A DNA stretch of 21,944 bases from a virus. Within the stretch, counting starts at the first letter, position 1. Each line of letters starts with the position of its first letter. Positions 9,445 to 15,309 of this stretch are shown piece by piece. The stretch spans positions 1 to 21,944 of IMG/VR virus record IMGVR_UViG_3300025674_000459; one strand, 5' to 3'. The notes under the pieces were generated by a model. It was not told the DNA's origin. It did not search any database and saw only the letters and a list, made by a program, of their open reading frames with translations. A program made the translations under genes and the position numbers.

Positions 9445-9888
9445 ATGGGATTTCCTTTTGAAATAGTTACAATGTTAGCTTCCACAGTGCTTGGTGGAGT
9501 TATGAGTATATGGTCTGAAAGTCGTAAGGCTAAAGCAGAAGCTCAGAAACTTCTTATAACTCGTGGTGAGTTTGATATGAAAGCTAAGAAACAATCACTT
9601 GACCATGGATTAAAAGATAAAGGCTTTGCATGGACTAGAAGAATCATAGCACTAACATCAGTATTTGCTATTGTTCTTTTACCAAAACTTGTAGCTGTAT
9701 ATTATCCTGATGTAAGTGTTACTGTAGGATATACACAATGGAATCCCGGCTTTTTATTTTTTAAAGAAGGAAGAGAAGTATTTGATTGGGTAACTTTTCA
9801 AGGTCTTGTAATTACACAATTAGACACTAACTTAGTATCAGCAATTATTGGCATGTACTTTGGTGGTAGTTTAGCAAAAGGAAGATAA
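9445..9888 (+). CDS. Three-transmembrane protein, probable holin
   Basis: A 147-residue protein with three predicted membrane spans: residues 5-23 (VTMLASTVLGGVMSIW), 66-87 and 128-144 (VSAIIGMYFGGSL). A basic, helical cytoplasmic-looking segment lies between spans 1 and 2 (RKAKAEAQK). Size and topology fit the three-span holins seen next to phage and gene-transfer-agent lysis genes. The position after the last virion gene, with its stop overlapping the next start (TAATG), supports a late lysis role. The alternative is a membrane-anchored structural protein. Confidence 0.5.
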   Translation: MGFPFEIVTMLASTVLGGVMSIWSESRKAKAEAQKLLITRGEFDMKAKKQSLDHGLKDKGFAWTRRIIALTSVFAIVLLPKLVAVYYPDVSVTVGYTQWNPGFLFFKEGREVFDWVTFQGLVITQLDTNLVSAIIGMYFGGSLAKGR

Positions 9889-10175
9889 TGGATACTAGAG
9901 ACTTTATGACCATCTTAGAAACTGTAGGGATTCCTGCAGCTTTTGCAGTTGCTGCCGGATGGATGGTTTGGAAACTCTTTAGTGCTTTAATAGCTGATGT
10001 ACATAAAAAGTTAGATACACAACATGGTATGATAGTTGCATTAATAGATAGAGTAAGACAAATGGATAACGATATGATACGTATAGACTCTATGGTGCGT
10101 ACAGCTTTAGGTGTACAAATAGATGTTGATAGATTAGCGAGAGCAGATGGAAAGAAAGACCAAAGAAAAGATTAA
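9888..10175 (+). CDS. Small single-span membrane protein, possible holin partner
   Basis: A 95-residue protein with one membrane span at about residues 13-34 (IPAAFAVAAGWMVWKLF). A polar helical region follows, with a heptad-like MIVALIDRVRQMDNDMIRID segment, and the C-terminus is very basic (ADGKKDQRKD). Such one-span proteins with a coiled-coil tail are often found next to holins. Holin, antiholin or lysis regulator are all possible. Its start overlaps the previous stop by one base. Its last 29 bases overlap the next small gene in another frame. Confidence 0.45.
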   Translation: MDTRDFMTILETVGIPAAFAVAAGWMVWKLFSALIADVHKKLDTQHGMIVALIDRVRQMDNDMIRIDSMVRTALGVQIDVDRLARADGKKDQRKD

Positions 10176-10242
10176 GTTTGAGATACCCGTAATAACTATT
10201 TTTGTATTTCTATTTATTCTTAGTGTATTGGAGCAATTATGA
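10147..10242 (+). CDS. 31-residue membrane peptide coupled to csgF
   Basis: An ATG at 10147 opens a 31-codon frame with a basic N-terminus (MERKTKEKIK) and one hydrophobic span at residues 13-28 (IPVITIFVFLFILSVL). It ends in a TGA that overlaps the csgF ATG (ATGA at 10239). A purine-rich GCGAGAGC lies just before the start. It fills what would otherwise be a 63-base gap in a genome with almost no gaps, and it holds the csgF ribosome site. No homologue is recognised. It could be a functional small membrane protein (lysis or export accessory) or a leader whose translation drives csgF. N-in topology is inferred from the charge bias. Confidence 0.5.
   Translation: MERKTKEKIKFEIPVITIFVFLFILSVLEQL
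10230..10233 (+). promoter_or_regulatory. Ribosome binding site of csgF
   Basis: GGAG five bases before the ATG at 10239 is the clearest Shine-Dalgarno sequence in this stretch and fixes the csgF start. It lies inside the preceding 31-codon frame, so the two genes can be translationally coupled. Confidence 0.6.
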
Positions 10243-10748
10243 ACTTAAATGATTTAGAAAAAGTACATCCTATAAAACAAATTACTGTAGCTTCTATAGT
10301 ACAGGTATTAGTATTTGGATTTATGTTGTTAGCTTTCTGGGGTAACTCTAAAGTCTTTGCAGATGAAATAGTATTTAAATTTAAAAGTCCTAGCTTTAAT
10401 GGTGTTGGTACATCATCACATTACCTAACCATACAGAACCAAGAGTTTAATCGTAAGGCAGCTTTAAAAGCAGAGATAAAAGCGTTACAAGATGAAATAG
10501 AAAGAGACAAAGAAAATACAACACTCGCAAGGTTTATAAGAAACTTAGAGTCTAGAATATATGCACAGTTATCTAGACAGCTTGTAGAGAACTTGTTTGG
10601 TGAAACTCCAAGTGATAGTGGCGTATTAGAATTAGAGGGCAACAGAATAGAATATAGTGTTGTCGATGGTATAATAACTTTAAACATAACGGACAGTGAT
10701 GGGAATACAACGACTATATCTTTACCTATCGGTAGCTTTACTTTCTAG
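10239..10748 (+). CDS. csgF: CsgF-like curli assembly factor
   Basis: A 169-residue protein with a hydrophobic export signal (residues 17-34) and a plausible cleavage after Ala41 (KVFA then DEI). The predicted mature N-terminus (FKFKSPSFNG, 46-55) lines up with the start of E. coli mature CsgF (FQFRNPNFGG), the part that plugs into the CsgG barrel. The Asn17 equivalent is replaced by Thr58 in an ungapped alignment. A helical middle (70-125) leads to a C-terminal β region, IEYSVVDGIITLNITDSDG, which matches E. coli DYIVDIANRDGQLQLNVTD. In known systems CsgF is secreted through CsgG and couples the pore to curlin nucleation at the cell surface. It is followed by csgG, as in csgDEFG, but the gene upstream is not CsgE. 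The call comes from alignment with remembered E. coli sequence. Confidence 0.85.
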   Translation: MNLNDLEKVHPIKQITVASIVQVLVFGFMLLAFWGNSKVFADEIVFKFKSPSFNGVGTSSHYLTIQNQEFNRKAALKAEIKALQDEIERDKENTTLARFIRNLESRIYAQLSRQLVENLFGETPSDSGVLELEGNRIEYSVVDGIITLNITDSDGNTTTISLPIGSFTF

Positions 10749-11553
10749 TTGTGCTGTACTAAATCAGAATCAGGACTTAGTATTAACTCAAGATATAAAG
10801 CCTAGTTCAGTATTAGATTTACAGTCAGAAGAATTAAAGAATTTACCACCGGCTACAGTGATGCCGACTATAGCTATATACCCTAACAGTTTTAAAGACT
10901 TAACAGGTCAGCGTAGAAGTAATAGTTCGTTTGCTTTGTTTAGTACAGCTATTACACAAGCTCCTGAAGCTTTTCTTATAAGAGCTTTTAAACATACAGC
11001 AAATGGAAAGTTTTTTAGAGTTGTAGAAAGAGTAGGCTTGGATGACCTAACAAAAGAAAGACAACTTATTAGAAGTACTCGTAAAGAGTTTAAGGAAGAT
11101 AACAAAATGAAACCTCTGCTATTTGCAGGGTTACTAGTTCAGGGAGGAGTAATTAGTTATGAAGCTAATCTCAGGTCTGGAGGTGCTGGTGCTAGATACC
11201 TAGGGATAGGTAACAGTAAACAGTACAGAGAAGATACGGTTACTATATCATTACGATTAGTATCTGTGTCAACAGGAGAAGTACTGATGGAAACTTTAGT
11301 TTCTAAAAGTATTATATCCACAAGTGTTTCTCAGGATGTATTTCGTTTTATTGAAACTGGCACAGAGCTAGTAGAAATAGAAGGTGGTGTAGCTGAGAAC
11401 GAATCTGTTTCTATAGCTTTGCAAAAGGCAATAGAGACAGGTGTATTAAATATTATAAATATAGGAATAGAGAGAGGCTATTGGAAATATGAAAATATTA
11501 AAATTGATAAGCCTGTTTGTGATGCTGAGTGCATTGCCGACATACGGGGCTGA
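10699..11553 (+). CDS. csgG: CsgG-like outer-membrane curli secretion channel (lipoprotein)
   Basis: A 284-residue protein from the ATG at 10699 (a GTG lies three bases earlier). A lipoprotein signal has the lipobox LLSSC with Cys18; the next residue is Ala, not Asp, which predicts outer-membrane sorting. Family landmarks follow in order: KDLTGQ, FSTA (81-84), VERVGLDDLTKERQLIR, SGGAGARYLGIG (160-171), VSVSTGEVL, VFRFIETG and AIETGVLNIINIGIERGYW. Each has a close counterpart in E. coli CsgG, which is of similar length. CsgG forms a nonameric diffusion channel for unfolded curlins. The three constriction residues of E. coli (Tyr51, Asn55, Phe56) correspond, without gaps, to Ser76, Leu80 and Phe81, so only Phe is kept. 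The 5' end overlaps csgF by 50 bases in another frame. Confidence 0.93.
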   Translation: MGIQRLYLYLSVALLSSCAVLNQNQDLVLTQDIKPSSVLDLQSEELKNLPPATVMPTIAIYPNSFKDLTGQRRSNSSFALFSTAITQAPEAFLIRAFKHTANGKFFRVVERVGLDDLTKERQLIRSTRKEFKEDNKMKPLLFAGLLVQGGVISYEANLRSGGAGARYLGIGNSKQYREDTVTISLRLVSVSTGEVLMETLVSKSIISTSVSQDVFRFIETGTELVEIEGGVAENESVSIALQKAIETGVLNIINIGIERGYWKYENIKIDKPVCDAECIADIRG

Positions 11554-12205
11554 TAACGAAATATATGTTGACCAATCAGGTGCTACAGCTAACATAGATT
11601 TAGAGCAGTTAGGTTCAGGCAATATTATAGGTGGATTACAATCTTCAGCAGGAAGTGTGACTCCATTAGATTTAGACGGTCTTACTATGACTTTAGATAT
11701 AAATCAAATAGGAGATACTAATAAATTCTTAGGTGATATTTATGGTGATTCTATAACAGGATTTTTTGAGTTTGATGGTGATAGTAATACATTTACTATA
11801 CAAGGAGACCCAACAAATACTTTTGGTATTGATAACTCTAATTATAATGTTGACGTTACTGGAAACTCTAACACATTTACCTTAGACCATGGTACAACTG
11901 CACTAGCTGCAACACTAGATTTAGATTGGATTATTCAAGGTGATGATAACACTTTTGATTTCGATATAAATTATGATGGTGCTACTAACTATGTAGATGT
12001 TGATGGAGATGATAACACTGTAACCTTTACAGGTTCAGGATATGCCGGAGGGTATTTTTATCTTGACCAAACAGGAAACAGTAGAACATTCAACATACAA
12101 CAACTGAGTACTCAAGACAATGACTGGCTTAAAATTATATCTAACGGTAATAATGGTACTGTTTGTGTCATTCAAAATGACCAAGGTACAGGCACAAGCT
12201 GCTAA
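11489..12205 (+). CDS. Secreted curlin-like repeat protein, candidate CsgG substrate
   Basis: A 238-residue protein with a clear signal peptide (KILKLISLFVMLSALPTYG, cleavage near 20-21) and a body of about eight β-rich repeats. Units share an alternating hydrophobic strand, then a Gly-[DN]-x-Asn turn and a second strand: DQSGATANI, NQIGDTNKF, FDGDSNTFTI, VTGNSNTFTL, IQGDDNTF, VDGDDNTVTF, DQTGNSRTFNI, SNGNNGTVCVIQ. This follows the curlin pattern (x-Q-x-G-x-x-N) but is far richer in Asp, and several Gln positions are lost. The only cysteines are C226 and C238 at the end. Overlapping the end of csgG by 65 bases, it is the natural candidate cargo of the channel. Whether it acts as CsgA (fibre), CsgB (nucleator) or a non-amyloid β-solenoid is open. 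Confidence 0.7.
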   Translation: MKILKLISLFVMLSALPTYGADNEIYVDQSGATANIDLEQLGSGNIIGGLQSSAGSVTPLDLDGLTMTLDINQIGDTNKFLGDIYGDSITGFFEFDGDSNTFTIQGDPTNTFGIDNSNYNVDVTGNSNTFTLDHGTTALAATLDLDWIIQGDDNTFDFDINYDGATNYVDVDGDDNTVTFTGSGYAGGYFYLDQTGNSRTFNIQQLSTQDNDWLKIISNGNNGTVCVIQNDQGTGTSC

Positions 12206-13229
12206 TATTGGAAACATAACAGAACTTAATGGAGCTGGTAGAGTTGTCAGAGATGATACTTACCAAGCTTCATTAAATTTTGACATAAATAGTTTTGATA
12301 ATGTTCAAACTTCTAACGGAAGATTGGGCATTACTTTTTTAGATGACAGTCAAGTTAGACTTACTGAACATTCTGAATTAATAATAGATGAGTTTATATA
12401 CGACCCCGACCCGTCTAAATCTAAGATGGCACTTCAGTTTGCTAGTGGTACTGCAAGGTTTATTACTGGTAAGTTAGCTACAATAGATAAAGAAAATATA
12501 CTAATACAAACTCCTAGTGCTACGATAGCTATTCGTGGTACAGATTTTACAGTTACTGTAGATGAGTTAGGGAGAAGTTTAGTTATATTATTACCAGACG
12601 ATGACGGTCTTCCAAGTGGAGAGATTGTTGTCGCAACAGCTATGGGACAGGTAACACTTAACAAACCTTACCAAGCTACTACAGTTTCAATGTACGAGAC
12701 TGCACCAACCAAACCCGTTATCCTTGACTTAACTCTTGAGTTAATTGATAACATGTTAATAGTAAATGAACCACAGAAAGTAGAACAAGAAGATGAAGGA
12801 CAAGATGGAGATGGCGTTTCTAATATTCTTGATGTTGACTTCCTTGAGTTCGATGATTTAGAAGTAGACTATCTTGCAGAAGATGAGTTAGAGTTTACAG
12901 AGTTAGATATAAATTATCTTGATGTAAACTTTCTAGAAGATTTACTAAACATCATAGAAGAGGTAAATGAGTTAGACAATACTGAATCACTTTTAAGGAC
13001 TGACATAGATTTAAAAGGAACTCAAGTTGGCTTTGACTCTAACACTCAAATCAACACATTCTTAACTGACAACCTTATAACCTTTTACAAGTCTCTAGAA
13101 GATACTGTAAGACTAGACTTAGATAGGTCTAATGCTTATACAGTTATCATGATTCAAAACGGTAAGAGTACACAGGTCATTGTCAATGGTGGAGGAGACT
13201 CTACTATAAAAATAACGCAAGGAGATTAA
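12120..13229 (+). CDS. Secreted FecR-domain protein with acidic pentad repeat and curlin-like tail
   Basis: A 369-residue protein. The signal peptide (hydrophobic 5-18, likely cleavage after VQAQA near 27) puts it in the periplasm or outside. Residues about 33-145 form a FecR domain, with a GRVVRDDT opening, LDDSQVRLTEHSELIIDEF, an FASGTARFITGKL segment and a closing TPSATIAIRGTDF, the most diagnostic part. A DEGQDGDGVSN stretch (225-235) resembles a Ca2+-binding Asp-rich loop. Residues 239-273 are seven acidic five-residue units with Leu always at position four. The tail (337-369) has MIQNG and IKITQGD, similar to a curlin repeat. The start is embedded 86 bases inside the curlin-like gene and lacks an obvious ribosome site; Met12 (12153) would lose the basic n-region. 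FecR-domain proteins next to CHASE2 cyclases are, from memory, a recurring bacterial pair, which suggests it is the sensor partner of the next gene. Confidence 0.8.
   Translation: MTGLKLYLTVIMVLFVSFKMTKVQAQAANIGNITELNGAGRVVRDDTYQASLNFDINSFDNVQTSNGRLGITFLDDSQVRLTEHSELIIDEFIYDPDPSKSKMALQFASGTARFITGKLATIDKENILIQTPSATIAIRGTDFTVTVDELGRSLVILLPDDDGLPSGEIVVATAMGQVTLNKPYQATTVSMYETAPTKPVILDLTLELIDNMLIVNEPQKVEQEDEGQDGDGVSNILDVDFLEFDDLEVDYLAEDELEFTELDINYLDVNFLEDLLNIIEEVNELDNTESLLRTDIDLKGTQVGFDSNTQINTFLTDNLITFYKSLEDTVRLDLDRSNAYTVIMIQNGKSTQVIVNGGGDSTIKITQGD
13219..13224 (+). promoter_or_regulatory. Ribosome binding site of the cyclase gene
   Basis: AAGGAG six bases before the ATG at 13231, the strongest Shine-Dalgarno match in the cassette. 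It overlaps the last codons of the FecR-domain gene and supports efficient translation of the cyclase. Confidence 0.7.
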
Positions 13230-13230
13230 C

Positions 13231-14961
13231 ATGAAGTGGTCTACAATTCTTTTAGGACTATTAACTTTACCTTTGCTTTTTAATGCTGTTCCACTTGAAG
13301 TACTAAGACTAAAAACTTTTGACGCTTTAGTAGCTCAACAAGAACCAACCGGACATTTTAAAATACTTAATATTACTGAAGAAGACCTAGATAAAATGGG
13401 AGGATATCCTTTACCTCGTCAAGACTTAGCAAGTATTCATAAAAAAATTATGGATGCTGGTGCTTATGGAGTTGGATGGGTTATGTTATTTCCACATGCA
13501 GATAGACTAGGTGGTGATGATGAGTTTGCTTTAGAGCTTTCTAAGTCTGCAAGTGTTATAGCTATGCCTGAAATATCTAATGGAGTTTATCCTGCTACAC
13601 ATGGTACAGTTATAAAAGGACCAATAGTATCCTTACCAAAAGCTCAAGGATTTTTAGAAAACATAGAACCTTTAAAACAGTCAGCTAGTCAAGGTGCTAT
13701 CTCTGCACCAGTTGATGTAGATAATTTAGTAAGGCGTATACCTTTACTACAACAAACAGATAATGGGTGGGTTGCTTCGTTTGGAACAGAAGTTTTAAAA
13801 ATACTAGGAGGTGGTCGTACTTATCAGATTGTCACAAATCTGAATGGAATAGAACAGATTAGAGTTAGAGGTATTCCACCCGTTTCAACAGATAGTTTAG
13901 GTCGTAAGTGGATTAGTTGGGTAGACACTCCACAAACTACACTAGCTGAGATGGATGTTGAATCTTCTTTTGTGTTTGTAGGATTTACAGCCAAGGGAAT
14001 ATCACCACAAGTTGCAACACCTGTAGGTTTATTAGAGCCTCACAAAATTCAAGCTGCGTTATCTGAAAGCATGTTAATGGATACGCCACAGATACCTGAC
14101 TATAGATTGTTTGTAGAACTATTATTATTATGTGTCTCAGGTTTACTGACAGCCTTTCTAATAGCACGATTAGGTATCACATGGGGTATTGTATCAGTTG
14201 GTGGTTTGATGTCAGGAGTAGGCTACTTTGGATATAGTGTCATACAAAATAACATACTCATAGATGTGACTTGGAGTATGACAAGTATGACACTTATTGC
14301 CACGTTACAATTCTACCTAAACTTTAGAAAGCAATACAAGCTTAGACAACAAATTAAAAAACAATTTGAACATTACCTTGACCCAAGACAAGTCAAACAA
14401 CTCCAAGATAATCCGGAGCTTCTGAAGTTAGGCGGAGATAGACGAAGATGTACGTTTTTATTTACAGATGTTCGTGGCTTCACAAGCTTGTCAGAAAAAC
14501 TAGAGCCTGAACAAGTAACAGAGATTATGAATAAGGCACTAACTATTCAAGCTGATGCAGTTAAAGAATGTGGAGGGATGGTAGATAAATATATTGGTGA
14601 TGCGATGATGGCTATCTTTAATGCACCTATAGACTTAAATGACCATGAGCAAAAAGCTGTTGAATCAGCTGTGAAAATACACCAACGTATGGCTGAAGCC
14701 GACTTAGGGATAGAGATAGGTATAGGGATAAATACAGGAGAGGCAGTTGTAGGTAATATGGGAAGCGATTCACGATTTGATTACTCGGCAATAGGTGATG
14801 CAGTAAACCTAGCCGCAAGATTGGAAAGTTCTACTAAAGAAGTTGGTAAAGATATAGTCATAGGTCATGAAACAATTAAGAGTTACACAGGAAACTATGC
14901 AACTCTTGAGCCAATTTATGTAAAAGGAAAAGAAAAACCTATAAAAATTTACACAATTTAG
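13231..14961 (+). CDS. CHASE2-domain membrane adenylate cyclase (class III)
   Basis: A 576-residue sensor enzyme. An N-terminal membrane anchor (3-20) is followed by a CHASE2 region (about 28-285, with FDALV at its start), which should face the periplasm. Three membrane spans follow (about 291-312, 315-337, 342-363), the usual CHASE2 architecture, then a linker and a class III cyclase domain (about 405-576). All catalytic residues are visible: metal Asp413 in FTDVRGFTSL and Asp457 in DKYIGDAMMA, adenine-selecting Lys453 and Asp523 (SAIGDAVNLAARLE), and transition-state Asn526 and Arg530. Lys/Asp rather than Glu/Cys predicts ATP to cAMP rather than GTP to cGMP. It is the last gene of the plus-strand cassette, one base after the FecR-domain gene. 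The family assignment is secure; its signal and its role in infection are inferred. Confidence 0.93.
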   Translation: MKWSTILLGLLTLPLLFNAVPLEVLRLKTFDALVAQQEPTGHFKILNITEEDLDKMGGYPLPRQDLASIHKKIMDAGAYGVGWVMLFPHADRLGGDDEFALELSKSASVIAMPEISNGVYPATHGTVIKGPIVSLPKAQGFLENIEPLKQSASQGAISAPVDVDNLVRRIPLLQQTDNGWVASFGTEVLKILGGGRTYQIVTNLNGIEQIRVRGIPPVSTDSLGRKWISWVDTPQTTLAEMDVESSFVFVGFTAKGISPQVATPVGLLEPHKIQAALSESMLMDTPQIPDYRLFVELLLLCVSGLLTAFLIARLGITWGIVSVGGLMSGVGYFGYSVIQNNILIDVTWSMTSMTLIATLQFYLNFRKQYKLRQQIKKQFEHYLDPRQVKQLQDNPELLKLGGDRRRCTFLFTDVRGFTSLSEKLEPEQVTEIMNKALTIQADAVKECGGMVDKYIGDAMMAIFNAPIDLNDHEQKAVESAVKIHQRMAEADLGIEIGIGINTGEAVVGNMGSDSRFDYSAIGDAVNLAARLESSTKEVGKDIVIGHETIKSYTGNYATLEPIYVKGKEKPIKIYTI

Positions 14962-14979
14962 GTAAATCCTCTGAGACAA

Positions 14980-15057
14980 ACAGAGAAGCTCTGTATTAAA
15001 AAGTTGTTACATCTGAAGCAATCGTATTAGGTATTATCAGATATGTTAATACAGAGC
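14980..15057 (+). terminator. Nested inverted repeats in the convergent junction, possible two-way terminator
   Basis: Between the converging cyclase and 76-residue genes, GCTCTGTATTAA (14988-14999) is the exact reverse complement of TTAATACAGAGC (15046-15057). Inside the loop, ATCTGA (15011-15016) pairs with TCAGAT (15037-15042). The left arm can instead form a local hairpin, ACAGAG-AAG-CTCTGT (14980-14994). There is no clean U-run on the plus strand. On the minus strand the local hairpin is followed by TTGTCTC. The position suits transcription termination from both sides, but an RNA element or protein site is equally possible. Confidence 0.4.
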
Positions 15058-15078
15058 ATACAGTGAGTTCAATTTTCT

Positions 15079-15309
15079 TTATTCTGTCATTTTTCTAGCA
15101 TTTAAGTTAGCTTCTATATAATTATGTACTTCATCTAGTTTTTTTGTAGCTTCTCGCATTACTGTCTGTAATGTTGAGTATTCTTCTACACTAAAATACT
15201 TTTTTAATTCTTTAATATCTACCGAAGTTCTTTCAGTAACTAAGTTACCTGCTCTATTATAAATAAGTTTGTAAGCTAAGAGGGTAGCTTCATCCCTTTT
15301 TGTTCTCAT
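15079..15309 (-). CDS. Small protein downstream of nrdB, unknown function
   Basis: A 76-residue, highly charged, probably all-helical protein with no signal, membrane span or known motif. The C-terminal half (about 36-70, VEEYSTLQTVMREATKKLDEVHNYIE) has heptad-like spacing. Its ATG overlaps the nrdB stop (ATGA), so it is almost certainly translated as the last gene of the minus-strand operon. A link to nucleotide metabolism is suggested only by position. Confidence 0.6.
   Translation of the reverse strand: MRTKRDEATLLAYKLIYNRAGNLVTERTSVDIKELKKYFSVEEYSTLQTVMREATKKLDEVHNYIEANLNARKMTE

Noticed and set aside
10147-10242. The missing CsgE in the small gene before csgF
   Set aside because: CsgE is a soluble periplasmic protein of over 100 residues; this frame is a 31-residue membrane peptide.
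10421-10687. An 88-codon minus-strand frame antisense to csgF
   Set aside because: It is an antisense shadow of a well-supported gene, has no ribosome site and a composition that reflects the complementary strand.
10696-10698. GTG at 10696 as the csgG start
   Set aside because: An ATG follows immediately at 10699 and preserves the whole lipoprotein signal; the choice is one residue and the ATG is more likely.
14980-14994. The ACAGAG-AAG-CTCTGT hairpin as a classical intrinsic terminator of the cyclase gene
   Set aside because: It is followed by ATTAAAAAG on the plus strand, not a U-run. It is reported only as part of an uncertain structured element.
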